Below, piece by piece: positions 22,101 through 37,100 of a stretch of 64,000 nt of DNA. Both the position numbers and the translations under genes were made by a program. The stretch spans positions 10,134,915 through 10,198,914 of the forward strand of contig NC_084771.1 of NCBI RefSeq assembly GCF_028858725.1, written 5' to 3'. The stretch comes from Colius striatus. Lineage: Eukaryota; Chordata; Aves; Coliiformes; Coliidae. Numbering within the stretch: the stretch's first letter is position 1; every line of letters begins with the position of its first letter. The notes beneath the pieces were generated by a model that made no database searches, had not been told where the DNA came from, and saw only the letters and a program-made list of their open reading frames with translations.

Positions 22101-25100
22101 AGGACTTGTGTTTGCTGCCGTCGTCCTTGTCACGGTGCCGGCGCTCGCGGTGCCGATCCTCCCGCTCGCGGCTGCGGTCGCGGCTGCGCCGATAGTCGCG
22201 CTCGAAGTCGTAGCTGCGCTCGCGGCTGTAGTAGCGGTAGCGCTCGTCCTCGCTGCGGGGGGAGGGAAGTGAGGCGCGGGGAGGCAGAGCTGAGGGTCAG
22301 GAGCCTCGAGCGCAGGCCGGCAGAGCCCCGTCCTCACCCACCCGGCCGCTCCTGCTCTGCCGACAGGCTGCGCGAGGCACCTGCGGTGCTGCTGCACGAG
22401 CGTTAAGCTGCTGCTGCTTGTTGATGCCAAGCTGCAGCCCAATCCCTGTTCTGAAGCACTGGAAGTGAAATAACTTCCTCTGTTTGCCTATCACAGAGCT
22501 CACAAGCCCCAGGAGTAGCCCTGTGGCTCGTTGGAGTCAGCTCTCCTGGCCATGTTCCCTCTCAGCTCCTTGTGCACACACCAGCCCTTCACCCAGTCCA
22601 CTCGCTGTTGGGACAGGGTGAGAAGCTCAAAGGGCCTTGATGCTGTGCAGCACTGCTCAGCAATAGCCAAAACGTCCCTCTGTTATCAACACTCTTCTCA
22701 GCATAAACCCAAAATACAGCCCTGGAGCAGCTACTGGGATGAAAATTCACTCTCTCCCAGCTGAAACCAGGACAAACACCAACACTGCCTGTGGCAGGAT
22801 ACCAAGGGGATGGGTTTAGGCAGAGTCTCTGCAGCCTGGCCTTCAATTCAGCTCCTGAGATCAACATGGAGAGGTAGAAACCCTTCCCCCAGGACTCCCA
22901 GCACCGCTGTAACCCAGGATGACCCAGGTTCCCATCTAAGAGGCTGCCTCCAGCACTGCTCCCACACACCTGGTGAAGGATTCATGTTCCAGGGCTGCCT
23001 GGCACAGGGTGCTCCATGCCCTGCACGCTCCCACAGGGGCTGGACAAAGCCAGGCTGGGATGCCTTTCACCTGGCAGCTGCATTTAGAGAGGAGAAGCAG
23101 CAGCTCCTATGGCCAGTGTGTCACACTGAGCTGTGAAATACACACAGAGGGGCTATTTCCTCTACTGGTAGTATTTCATTTACCTCCAGAGCTGCTCCAG
23201 CCCCAGCTCCTGCTCCAGCAGGTTCCCCTCGCTCAGCGGGCACAGGAACACGTCCAGGTGGGTTTGGAAACCTCCTGAGAAGGAGCCTCCACACTCTCCC
23301 TGGGCAGCCTGGGCCAGGGCTCCCTCACCTCAGCACCAAAGGAGTTTCTCCTTGTGTTCCCGTGGAACTCTGTGTTCCAGCTGATGTCCCTCACCCCTTG
23401 TGCTGTCACTGCAGACAACACACGAAAGTGTCCCCCCATCCTGCTGACACCCACTCTTTAGGGACTTATCCAAAGTCTCTCTTCCCCAGACATTTCAGCT
23501 GGTGTCATCTACAATCCCCTCCCTGGCCCCAGGCCCTTCCTGAGGTGCAGGCCGAGGCCAGAGCAGCAGCACTCACTTGTTGTACTCGCTGGTGGTGGGG
23601 GTGCGGTCGCGGTCTCGCTCCCGCTCGCGCTCCCGCTCCCGTTCCCTCTCGCGCCTGGAGCCCGAGTACTCCCAGTGGCTGCTGCTGGAGCCGCTTGTGC
23701 CTTTGTCCACCGACGTCACCCAGGGCGTGTGGGACGTGGAGATGGGTGGGTAGCTGATGAAACCCGAATCTGCAGCAAGAGAGCAGAATCCTTGTTCATC
23801 TCAAGCACCGACAGCACCCTCCCAACCCTTCCCTTTCCTAAGCTCCCCTCTGGAGGTACAGCTGAGACAGCAATGGCCCCGCTCCCTCCTGCCCTCACTC
23901 TGCCTTTCTGCTTTTCCCTGAGGAGATGCAAGCAAAACCAAACATTTACAGACCTTGCAGCACACTGCCACAGGGCTTATGCACTCCTCCAGCTCTTCCT
24001 CTATAAAGTCTTCACCGAGAAAAGTTTCAATTCATCCTTCCCCGACATCCTGGCTGAGGGCAAAGCTGCCAGCAATGCCGAGGCATCCCTCCCCCACTGA
24101 GTTTAGGTAGCCCACGGCTCTTGGCCACCCTTACAGGGTCTCACTTCTCACCAGATATCTTCTGGCCCAAGCTGAAGGCTGGGGAGGGCCAGCGCCACCA
24201 GCTGTAAGTGCAGGATGCCACCTGATGAGCTAAGAGCCACTTGCACGTCCTGCTGGGGCCTGCACGGCAAGGTCACAGCCCAAAGCAGTACCAGCTGCTG
24301 GAAAGCCCCACGTGTCACAGCCCTCGAGGCTCCTGCTTAGGGGACAGTAGGAGCTGCCTGTGGCTCTGCTCAGCACAGGGGGAAGGTGCCAGTGCTGGTC
24401 ACTACGGAAGTGGAAGAGGACAGGGGCATTGCTGCAGGGCTGCATCACAGAAGGTAAATCTGAAACTGTGGCACTGCCTCTGCCACGACATGTACATTGC
24501 ATGAGTGGGGGGGAGGGCATTCAAACAGCTCAGGGAGACGTGAAGCTGAGGGTGGGGGAACTGGAAGGGAGTGTGAGGTGAGCACACAAGCTGAGGCACA
24601 TGGGGCAGCTCTTCTGTTGCTGGGTATCTGCACTGAACACAGGGATCTGAGGCTCAGCACTTGGCTACAAAACTTTGTTCACCATTGCTGCAGAACATTC
24701 AGCTCCCCAGACACTTCATGGTGTGATCAGCCTCAGTATGTGTGTCTAGAGACTGGGATAGACTGGGGCACAAGCTGGACCCTCAAGTTAAAGCAAAGGT
24801 GATGTCTACCTCTGAAGAAAAGCCTCAGTTACCAAATACCAGAGACCAGAGATCTGAGTAGTTTGACCCTTTGTTATCCTTGGTGCTTACCTGCAGAGTT
24901 GTAGCCAAAGGGAGGAGGCTGCCTGTTGTTGTAGCTGGCTGGCTGCCTTTGGAGAGAGAGACACAAGGACACACATTATCACACCAGTGACTCCTTGCAA
25001 GTTTACCCCATTTCATCCTGAAGGTCTGTGGAACCTCCCCAGGGAAACCCACAGTGACTGTCTCACTGTCCACTGCACACTACCAGGCACAGACAGGCAC

Positions 25101-28100
25101 AGGGGCTTTGTGAGGCTTCTGGAACTGCTGGGACAGGAGTGCTTGCCCTGCTTTACCCTCCCTCCTGGGCACATGAGCAGTGCCTAGAGGAACTCTCTGG
25201 AGAAACATAATGAGCTATCAACTGCTCCATGCCAGACCCAAGCACACACCCAGGTGTCACTGACTCACTCCCTGCCACCAACATGACAAATCATGGTAAA
25301 TGAACCCAAGATTCCCTACAGACTCTGCTCTCATCCCCCACCCCAGCCCAGGAGCTGACTACTAGCACTGATTTTAGCTTTGTCCTCCTCCCCTTCTGAA
25401 GAGGCAGGAGCTGCAGCCAAGGCTCAGCCCAGGTGTGGTCTTACCCATCCAAGGTTGGGATGAGGAGAGCTGGTGGCGGTGCCAGAGGCGGTGGGAACAG
25501 CCCTAAACACAGAAGTGGGAGTCACCACAAAGCTTCTTTCTGTTTACAGTTAAAACCAGTTAAAGCATCTTTTTACTCTACCCAAGGCTCTGGTTGGAAG
25601 GGAGTGATTCTCCTTCAGGGCTGTATCTCCTACCAAAACTAAACCCCTGCAGCTGTGTTAGTTCTGTAAGGGTATGGAAAGAAAAGAACCAAGGAAGAAC
25701 TACCCTCTCTCTTGGCTTATTCACCTTAAACATAAGGTTTGTTAAGAAGTAAACATTAACCCTTACAGCCTCATGGAAGACAAAGGTCTGCTTCTTGGGA
25801 TGCAGACATGCTGCAATCCTCCAAGGTTTTATTGTTCCATTGATTACAGTGATCAACTTTGTCTCTTACAAAGCAAGTGACAGAGAATTCACCTGGTTTC
25901 GTTTGTTTTTAAAGAAGGCCAGCTTCCTGACAACACATACACCTAAAAACCATGAGAAGAGTTGGCTGAAAGGGCCTAAATGTTCAACACATGAAGAGCT
26001 TCTATACCAAAACCCACAAGGTGGTATCTTTAGGGAAGCAGAATCAAGCAGAGGTTTATAAAGGCCACTTCCAGAAGTGATATTTGGCCTTGGAAGCCAA
26101 AGTCCTCACCCCCAGTGAACCTGAAAGCAAGATGGACGTGCTGCTTGCTGCTGAGGGACCTTCCTAAACTTGTAGCCATGCTATAAGCAGTGTTTCTACA
26201 GGCAGCCACCAATGCCAATAGGAAGAGACTCAGCACCCATTGGCTTGACACTGCAGAAAAATCCCTGTGGTTGTTATTAGTAAAAAGAAAATGACAACAA
26301 AAGGAGCAAATGATATGGATACAAAGGACAGGAGCCATCAGCTGACTGCAGCCCCTCAGGCTGAAGCCAGCAGCTCAGTGGTGACTGAGCCAGCACAGTG
26401 AAACCCTGGGAACAATTCATCACTGCTTACTGTGAACACCTAAAATGGGGCAGGAGAACTCTCTCTAGAAGCCTCACACTGCAAAGAGAGGTGGCCTGAA
26501 GTCTCCAGCTCAGCTAGTGGAGATCTATGTCTCCAACTGGTTTGCAGCACTTGTGATGCTTTGTTCTCCCCTCCTTTTCCCCAGACCTTCCAATAAAATG
26601 TGATGCCTACAGCATTTCAACCACACTTCCTCACCAAGCACAAGAACAAGCACCTAACTAATGGTTATGGAACATCATTATTATCATAATTGGCAGCCAT
26701 TCTCCTCATCTCCCTTTCCAACCAGTTACCAGGAAATTCTCTGCAGCAGCCTGGTGATTTCCTGCACCTCCCAGACCACTGCAATCTAAATCACAACCAG
26801 GCACTGCAATGGCTGCAGCCAGTTTCACTGCAACACAGTTCTCCTAAATCCAAGCTTACTATGAGCAGGTCCCTTCTGGCACAATGAGAATCAGCTCTGC
26901 AATGTTATTGTAGGCTGAGAGGAGTATGGAAAGGGCCATTTTAGTACAGCTGGGGACTCTCTCAGTGTGAAGGACAGCCCAGCTGGTGCAGCTATTCCAT
27001 ACTTCCATTTGGGAAGCTTGAGGGCAGAGCATGAACAAAAGCACAGACACTAAAGCTGTCAATCAAATCTGACACAAAAGTGAAGACAAGCACATCAAGT
27101 CCCGAGTGCTTTGGGTGCAGAGTGTTTGCAAGCCATGGATGGAGTCTCCTCTGGATACATTCCAAACCCACCTGGATGAGTTTCCATATGCCCTCTCTAG
27201 GAGGTCCTGCTCTGGCAGGGGGGTTGCCCTGGCTGAGCTTTCCACGTCCCTTCCAGCTTCCCCTTGAGAGTCTGTGATTTCATTTTCTAGACTGGTCTTC
27301 AGAAACAAAACAAGCTAAGAAGCCCTATTTAGGTCCAGAATATAAGATAAGCAGCTAGAGTTCAATGCTGCACTGGAGTTGATTAGCCTCAAATTAACTG
27401 TCCTCTAAAATGGATCTTGGTGTCATCCTGTCTCTTGTTTCCTAATCCAAACACTCAGGGCTGCCTGTGTTCAGCATCACTGCTGCTGTGAAGAGTGAGG
27501 TAACACCTACCTGGAATGGGTCCTGGTGGTGGTAGACCTGTGGAAAGAGAAGAGCAAATGGAGTGAGGGCAGCAGAGGACAGCAGGTTTAGCTCAATGGT
27601 GTCAGGACTCAGTCTGTAACTGCAGGGGCAATGGGTGGCCCTGCAAACACAGGACTTATCCCAACAGCACCTGCTCAAGTGCTGAGTGCTCTGAGCAACA
27701 GACAAATCCAGCTGGTTACTGACCAGAGCACAGAAACCTGCCAGTGCTGAGGACTGACTGCTAGAAACCCAGGGGAAGGACCTCATTCCTATTACTTACA
27801 CTCTGCTTTTAAACTGAAGCACTGCTTTACTGTCTGCATGGGGCACTAGACTCTTCTAAGAGCACAAGAATCACCCTGCAGTGGCAGCTGGTACAATAAA
27901 GCACAGGAAAAAACCCCAGAAATATGCAAATCTTGGTATTTCAAGGCATAATCCAACCAAAAACTGACCTGGAGTAGGAGGAAAGTCATTTGTTAGAGCT
28001 GCTGTTGCAGAACTGCAGCATCCCCCTTGGAACATTCAGAATCAGTCACAGCCAGACAGGACCCTGAAGTAAGCAGCCTGCTGAGCTCACACAGCACAGC

Positions 28101-31100
28101 AATTCCTATGGCTCTTTGCTTCCTCCTCACATCACTGGGAACCCATCTCTTTACTTTTACCAATAAAGCAAATAGCTCAGTAGCATCCAAAAGCTCTCTC
28201 ACAGAAACAAAGCCTAAAGGGTTTTGGCAAGGAGCAGCTGCCATTGTTTAAGTATTCAAGGGCAGGTGTTCAGGAGGCTGATGGAGACACTGAACACAGC
28301 TCAGGCAGGGCCGAGGAGCTGCTCCCTGATGGCTCCACTGTCCCGTCGCATTCAGCGTTCAACCTTTGATTTGCTCCAAGCTTGGCACATCCTCAGCTGC
28401 AGCCTCTGAGGGACGTATACAGCAGTTTGAACACATACCTGGAGGATGCAGGGGAGGTGGAACAGAAGTAACTGGTGGAGGAGGGTGGAGGAAGTGTGGT
28501 GGAGGCGGCCCAGCGAGCGGCGGGGGCGGCGGGCCTGTTGGTGGTGCAAACGGCTGCTGCTGAGGTGGCTGCTGGGGCTGTGATGGCTGCTGGGGCTGCT
28601 GGGGGGGCTGTGGTTTACTTCCGTGGTCCCCAAGAACCTTTGAAGGCAGAGGAATGAGAAAGAGAGTGTTTTCATCTCTGCTCCTACAGCTGGGATCAAC
28701 TGTGCTGGCACAGAGGCAGCACATCACAAATAGGCAGCACTGGGACAGCTGGAAGGAGCAGGCTGTGCCATGGCCAGGGGGAACAGCTTTTGGGGAGGAA
28801 GGGAGGGGCATGGGAGCCACCAATATGATTAGCAAGGTATCTCCTGCTCAGGACAGCTGACTGGTTTCTGGCTGTACACACAACTGTGCAAAACAACTCA
28901 CATTTCAGTTATGAACACTAACAAGTCCCTAAAGGGTGGGTGGCACTTTTTTCTGTGGTGCTCAGCAACAAGACCAGGGGTTGTTCACAGGAACAAAAAG
29001 ATTACCTGCTGCCCTTTCTGAGGGTGATAGAGTGCTTCCTTTTTGAATTAAACCCATTTTTTCTTTCCTGTCTGGATTGGGCCCACACAGGTCAAAGGAA
29101 GACTGGATTAACATCTGACAAAAGCAGGTGACACACCCACTATTGCTGAAGGAATGATCAATAGAGCTATAAGAATGAGCTGGAAGGAGGAGCATCATCA
29201 CTTGAAATGAGGGAAGAACAAACATCTTCCAGCACATTCTCTCAGGCAAAGTGTTTTTTGGGCCATTGTTGCCAAATTTGGAAAACTGACCACTACCAAA
29301 CCATAAACAGACCACAAAAAACATACATAAAAGCAAGGCCAGGAATTGTGTCAGGACAAGGGAAAGGTTCCATATCTGTGGGGTTTTTTGTGAGTAGGAA
29401 GAAGGTGGAAGAGTTCTCAGCAGATTGTCCTCAAACCCTACACATCAACCCCTCCTACCTAGAAGCCAACCAGAACATTACAGTCACACACTGGTTGTGT
29501 GAGATCAGAACTGAGCTCAATTTTAAAGCCCAGGCATTTCTTTTTGATGAGAGCCAAGATGCAGTAGCCAGGCCCAGTCTAAGCCTGAAGTGTGGGCTCC
29601 ATCTAACAATGCTTAGACTAGATGTTACAGTGAAGGAAAAAGCAACATAAGCCCCAGGTAGAAGTTCTCCACTGCAGAGTCCATCCCAGCACAGAGAGGA
29701 AGGGAAGAATCCCTGAAGAGCCCTCCAGACACACACCCCAAGGAATGCAATGCTTTGGGAGAGCTAGTAGGGGAAGGAGCTCAGGCATTACTGTTCAGAC
29801 AGGAAGGCTGGTCTTTAGAGGGCACTCCCTGTCTTGGGGGGAAAACAAAGCTTTTAACACAGAAGCCAAGTCAACATGCTCACAGCTTGATAGGGTCACA
29901 GAATCACAGAATATTAAGGGATGGAAGTGACCTGGAAAGCTCATCCAGTGCAACCCCCCTGCCAGAGCAGCACCACCTAGAGTAGGTCACACAGGAACTC
30001 GTCCAGGTGGGTTGGAATGTCTCCAGAGAAGGAGACTCCACAGCCCATCTGGGCAGCCCCTGCCAGTGCTCCCTCACCTCAACAGGGAAGAAGCTTTTCC
30101 TTTTGTTTCTTTGTAACCTTACTACCTGTGGCTTTGCAGATAGAAACTGTGAACTGTTTGCTCAGGGCTCACTACCATCAAATCAGAAATGTGTCACCAT
30201 GGCATGAGACACTCACCTGGATTGGGTTTTCCTCAGAGGCGTGCTTGTCACGGCGCCTTCCTTCCACTCTCCTGATGGTGCCTGCCTGGCCACCGATCAC
30301 ATCAATTGTCCCACCCAGCTTCCTGGTACAAAGCAGATGCAGCTTTTTAGGCTGAAAGATGTTAGAAGGAGTAGACTTCCCCACTATCACACAGACTTCT
30401 CTTGTACATTCTTTTCCACCCAGGAAAAGGTTCTCTAGAGGCAGCACTTAAATTGGACAAGAGGCAACTGAGAAGCCCTTTTTCAGCTCTGAGCTCTGCC
30501 AGTAGGGGTGAGTTGGATTTCTCTGAACACCCAAAAACATGATTCAAAGCATCACCAACAGCACAGGCTGCACACTCTGATTCAGAGACACGAGCCTTTA
30601 CTCATGCTCCCATACTAGAATGATGATTCTCAAATCAGGCTTAAAGAAAGTGGAGAGCCTTTACTAGGAGAAGCCTTTCATGTTATCAGCCCAATTTTTT
30701 CCTGTCCAGTCTTCCAAGTGTTGCTGATACCACTGAAGTCATTTACACATCAGATTGGCAGCCACTTTCTAGCCCACCTCCCTTCACTTCCTGTAAAGTT
30801 TAAAAGCTTGTTCTGCTTGTGGCCTGAGGAGATTCAGATCCAACCCAGGTGGATCCCAGCCACCCCTGTGAAGAACACTGCACCCAAGCTTTGTGCCTGC
30901 ATCCTGTCTCACCTGTTAGGAGGGGGCCCAGCCTTCATGCGTCCTCCCACCAGAGACAAGAAGTCTGTTTTGAATTCTGTCTTGATGATGTTGTTTTCCA
31001 CTTCCTTTTCAGCATTTCCTGTTCTTCCTTGCTGAACCTACAGAAGGCAAGACATAACACACAGGTTTAATGCCCTTTGCACTGAAGCATCAGAGACTAA

Positions 31101-34100
31101 CCTCTAGCAAAGGAAAAGGGCTCCCTAGAGGAACAGGGGTCTTGTAAACAAGTAACCCATTCTTCAGTCAAGGCAGCAGGCATTTCTGTAAAGCAGTTGG
31201 TTATTCCAGCTGTCCACAGCCCTCCCTTTAGAACTCCAAAAGTTTAATAGTCTCATATCCTTTTTCATGTAGTCCTCAAGTCAAAATTAGAAACAGCAGT
31301 ACTTGCTGCATTGCCTCTTTGCTGAAGTTCCCATCAAGAGCTGTTGGCCATCTGATGGATTTCTGCAAAGGCTGATGGCCAAAGCAGTCTCCAAATGCAA
31401 ACAGCAGCCACACAATCTCAGCAGTCAACTGCAACAAGACCAACAGCCACAGCCAGCCAGGTCGCTTCTCCACACCTCTCATCCACAGGATCTTCCAATC
31501 AGACACTCCTATAGCTGGGTAGCCTGAATGCCAACTGAAAGTTCACTCAAGCCTCGCTACTGTAGTGGTTCAAACCTGCCAGGCAGCTGGAACTGTGCCT
31601 TCCAGAGACAAGAGATTCTTAGCAGAGAGATTTCATCTTTAAAAATACAGCTTTATATTTCTCATCACTGAAAAGAACACAGAGCACTTGGGTATCAAGG
31701 TATCATCTGCTCTTACATTCTCATCTCTGCAATTACAGAAGCAAGTCTCAGTTTTACTGTAGCCCTGTACAGGAGCAAGGGATCACTTACTGTGATCTTG
31801 TTCTCTGTGCTGATGGGAGGAGCAGGGTCCAGCCCAAGCTGAAGCCGACGCTGCTTTTCACAATAAGCTTTCCATGTTTCTTCATTGAACCCATAATTGA
31901 AGTAATCAGAAAGATCAGCACCTGACAAAGGGAATACAAGTTAACAGAGGCAATCTAACAGACCTCAAAATTGTCCTTCAACTGCTTAAATGAAGAGTTA
32001 AGAAAACAAAAATCTTCTAGAGAGTACAGATGTGCAAATTGCCCTGACAGCAATATGAGTTACACATCTATTTTATATTTCAGCTGTCAGTTCTTCTGCA
32101 CCATATTTCTTCTTCCTCTCCCTCACAGAGATACCAACTTGCTGAACAATTAATTGTAAGGGCCATTGGGTAACAAGCTACTTGTCAGCTAAAATAAACT
32201 TACAGGTCACACACCTCTGCAGACATCTTCCCTCTATTTAGAGAGAAGACACCAAAATCACGCCACAGACAACTTTATAAAAGCACTGCTTCCTTAGCAT
32301 AGGAATATTTCTGAAAGACAAAGAAAGTATGTGGGCTGGTGGGGAGAGGGATTATTTCTGAGAAGAGGCAAGTGGATTTTTTGTTTCAAGTACCCTTTGA
32401 TCACAGCACATTTCATGAGAGCAGCACAGCAAAAGGTTTGTGTCTCTTTGGCTCCTTCATTTGCTTTTGTATCAAATTCAGATGAAAAAAGTTTACTTGT
32501 AGCATCCTACAGTGGTCATGCAAAAGTTGTTTCCAAGAAGAAATCTCCCCAGCACTAATCAGGAAGACAAAAAGAGACCATGTACAATATTAAAACCCAC
32601 TGTGCAAAATTCTGCTGCAACTCTCTGGCCACAGCCTAGGTAATACTGTCCACAGGAAATACGTGGGGACTGCTCACTCCCAGCTATGCACCTAGGGGCA
32701 GAATGTAGCCAAAGGCTGACAATCCAGCCTTTCTTGTCAGACTAGACTGTGCTTTCCTGCCTTTTATTCAGTTATCTGCCAGGAGAATTCAATACAAAAG
32801 GCTTTTGGATGGTGACATGTGCTCAGGTGGTAACTGCCCTCATTGCTGCCCTCTGCAAGGGAAACCTTGCTGCATCAGGGTGGGTAGTCCCAGGACTCAG
32901 AGGAGATGGGAGTGTGGGGATGACTCTGAGCTCAGCCACTGAGGGACAGAATAAGCAAACTGCTGCCCAAGAAGGGACCACACATCAGCAACAACCAAAT
33001 CATCATCCTACTCAATCGGCTTTAAGGCCAACGAACATTATCATAGAATCATAGAATGGCAGGGGTTGGAAGGGACCTTTAGAGATCATCCAGCTCAACC
33101 CCAGTGCAGTTATTTTCTGGAACCAGGGATTTCATAAAATAGAGCATTACAAAAAATATATAGTTGTTGTCTATAGAGAAGTTAAATTAACGGTGTAAGT
33201 GCAAGCCAGTTTCAATCAGAAGCATGGCTTGATCAATCAGTAAATGTCACTGATTGTCCAGATGGGCATCAGAGGCTGAGCAAGACACGTTGTTCAGACT
33301 TCCCTATCCCCTGGCAGCAGCAAACAGGCAGAAATTACAGGTGAAATGAAAGCTAAAACTGCAGAAAATATTTACCACAAGAAACTGTGAGGCCTCACCT
33401 GGTTTCCTCCATGGTTTGTCTTCAAATGAATCTAAATCCACTTCTATAACAGGCAATCCATTTATATTCCCTGCAGCATCTAAGTCAATACCTTTGGGCT
33501 GCAACTTGGCTTTGGAGAGAGAGAAACTGTTATTGCTTTGAATGTTAACACCTTTCATTCACTGATTTGCTCAGCAAGTTACTCCAGTCAAAAAATAAAG
33601 CACTACTGTGAATTCATTGCTGACTTTATAGCACTTAAGTAAGCACAATCAACTTTTTAATCAAAATTACTTTGGTCACTCTATAGATAAGTAGCCAGTG
33701 AATACAGCATTTGCAGATGAACAGCAGAGAAGCAAATTCAACCTAGATTGGTACTACAGACAAACAGAGTAAATTATTAGAGCATGCATGAAATTTACCC
33801 AAAAAAAGTCCTTTTTCTCCCCAGCCAAAAATAGTTCTTTTTCCCTCCCAGGATCCACACACGTTTTCGCACAACAAGAGACTTTCTCAGGATTAGTCTG
33901 AAGTGGGCTGTGTACTAACTGGAGTCAGCAGAAATCAGTTGGGTACAGCATCTTCAAGGGGAAGTTGTTCTTGATTGGCTCAATCAGAAGATAAGTCATT
34001 TGCATAAAGAAATTAACGGAAGGAAGTATCTGAAGCCCGCGAAAGGACACTCACTTGTGAGGAAAGACAGAACCCAAGTCTCAATACACAGTATAAACTA

Positions 34101-37100
34101 AACTGAATGGTGGGAAAAACCTCACCTACAGAAATACCCAGAGCTGCTACTCCAGGCCAGAGGTTGTTTCTTTCAGTATCTTACACTGCAAGCAGCTCAG
34201 TGCACTCACCACAGAGTTTAGTTTTTCTCCAGACAATTTAGAGTGTTTGGCCCCACTGCAATGACACAGCTTAGAAAAATTCTAGCTTCTTACTATAAAA
34301 GTAGTAATCAATGTGGTGGGTTTTTTTCCTAGTTTAAATAGAATTATAATCAGCATGTTCAGTGATGGGTAATTAAACCATTCCATTGCACCCTGGACCC
34401 TCAGACTGTCCTAGGAGCACTTAGGAAACTCCCCTCCTACTCCTAGTTTAAATCAGATGTGCTAATTTTATATCCTTCCAAACAGAGACCAAGATTTGCA
34501 GCTGCTCCAGCTGTCAGTGAAATGCTGAAATAAATGAAACACTGCAAAAGGTGAAGGATAAAAACAACAGCAATACCTGAAGCAGATGCTCCATAGCCTC
34601 TACCCGTTTTTAAGTTTAGATTCATAGGAGTTCCCCTATATGGAAAAGAATCACTACATTGGTATTTGAACAAATTATTTGGTTGAAGATTTTCATGCAA
34701 AATCTATTTGAGCCCTGATGTCCTTCAGAAGATGCTTTAGTTTGCTTGGGCTTATTCGTGTCTACGATTTTTAGTACTAAGTCTCAACACCTCACAAAAG
34801 TGAGATTCATTTGCTAGGTTAAAGTTTCCCTAACCCTCCAGAAAGTCAGCAAATATACTCACTGACCAACAATAGGAAATAAGAGGAGAGTCTTGAACAG
34901 GAAGGGAAAGGTTGTATTAGTGAGGGGGAGTATTTAAAAGGACATGAATGATGTGGAAATCGTAGCTGGGTATAGATTACAGTGTGGGGAGAGAAAGGGA
35001 GGAGATGCAGATTTCAAAAAGTATGTCTGCAAAACCTAGGCAGGTGCTGAGGGAGGGAGGATTGCTAGGCAGGGTAATCCATCAGACTAAAACCACCTCT
35101 ACAGCAGAGAAGGAGATTACCTGTACAGTGGAAAAATTAGAATATGCTGCAAAGCCCATGCAAGTCATTTCTTTAAGAGGAAGGCTGCTAGCAGCAAGCA
35201 ATAAAAGCTGTCTTATTGTTTTTATTCAATGCAAATCAGGCAGAGTTTTAAGTCAGTGACATCATTTCCTGGTTCACAAAGCCAGCCTCATCACTCCAGA
35301 GTCATGAAAAAAAATCAGCCAGCTGAAAATTAGTAAATTCACAGCTTATGCAAATTGTTATCCACACAGATTTTGGTTCTTCAACTTTTCAAAGATGACA
35401 AGTTAAAAGGAACTTCTCACCTTTGATTTTGCCTGATAAAGCACAGTAATGATTTGGTTAATTTTCCAAGAGCAGACCCATGAATTGTTACTCCTATTAT
35501 ATAGATGGATTCTCCAACAAGCAATTGCAGGATATAGCCTCTAACATCATTTGGTGCTCGAGCCGTGACTGCCACGTCTCTGAGAAGGCAGCTCAGCTCC
35601 CATCCCCACTTCTAATCCCAATCAGCATACCAGAGCTGCCTCCAATCAGAACCCCACACCATCAGCAGCAGTACATACATGTAGGACGGTGCTCCTGTTT
35701 TAATGTTGCCAATTGTAACTTTCACATCATCATCATCACTGTCGCTGTCACTGTCATCTTCATCATCTTCACCACTTGGAAGGGCCTGGCAACAGGAAAA
35801 GCACACAGGAGCTCATTAATACATAACACAAACTCCCCAGGACGGTAAGCCAAATCTGAGAGAGCTTGTATGATGGAGAACTATCAGAAAGAACGATCCT
35901 GATGTAAAACATAACTTCCCACTGCACTCCAAGGCTGTCTCTGGGGGCACAAAACATGGAAGTAACCAGCCTTCAATATAAATGGATAGATGCTCACAAA
36001 TAAACTGCTCTATCCTTTGAAGTGACCCTCCATGAGAATCAGAGTAAGATTTCTGAAGGTGAGGGAGATTTAACTCAGTTCTAAGAATTTCCTCATGTCC
36101 CAGATCCTTTCCTCTTTTCCAAAGAACTAAGGCTTTTCTGACACATCTCCTTCACAGGTCCATGGGGAAAAGACACAATCACAAACAAAAAAACCACCAG
36201 AATAAATTTACCAGGCTCCACCTAAGAACCTGGGAGCAAATATTCTCTCACCACAGCTTTTGTGGTAGGAAGCTGATGGGCTTGGCTTGGCTTATTTAGC
36301 ACAATCAGTAGCCAAGTCATTAACTTTACACAACAACTTTACAGCTGCTGATTTGCCTCCAGTGCAGCAGCACTGTTGGGGCACAAAAGCAAGGGAAGTC
36401 TCCCAGATATCCATCAGTGCACTCTTGCAAGATGCATGAGCTGAATTAACACACCTTGCCACTACAGAAAGGGTATGAGGAAAGTGTTCCTGAATCTCCC
36501 TCCTTCTCCATAGCACATGGCTTTGTCAGAACTCCATGTGCACCCTTTTGACAGACCACAGTGGCAGAAAATGCACCTATCAACTAGACCAGAGGAAGTG
36601 GACAAGCCAGCCTCCTCCTGTTTTTTCAGCACTGAGCCATCAGATTGTGTTCTGAGAGGTCTGAGCCGCAATCAAAACTGATTCCCAGCACTTTGGGCTG
36701 TCTCTGTGTTTCCTGCATTTTACTGACCCTCAAGGAATCATGCTGAATATTGAGCTGGAAGTAACATCATGTTCTGCTTCTCCTGCCCACTGCAGCATCA
36801 GAAGCCCTCCTTGGCCTCTTTGGTGGCCACATGCAATACTTAGCTCAGGGTTCACTACCTAAGGCAGGCTGAGAAGAGAAGCCTGATGCAGTGGTTAGCA
36901 CTTGGAACTGACTATCAGTTCACTCCTACAGCACAAATGTAACATACGAGGCAGCACCAGCATCTCCTTACATCTTTTTATCCAGGGGTACTGGGAAGCA
37001 CCACAATAACTATGTCTACCATTTGCAGTGGAACACATACGTGCTGTGACATCTCTCGGTCTTCATTGCTGACGGGACGGTTCTCCTGAGGAGCATCTTG

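Larger units (their letters stand above)
23770..28438. other. FIP1L2 introns around exons 11-13, one CR1 copy
   Basis: Intronic sequence around three short exons. Apart from a forward CR1 fragment at about 27133-27285 I see no repeat, RNA gene or extra exon. Confidence 0.55.

Noticed and set aside
28359-28835. 158-codon - strand frame as a separate proline-rich gene.
   Set aside because: Its middle is FIP1L2 exon 10; the rest is read-through into flanking intron.
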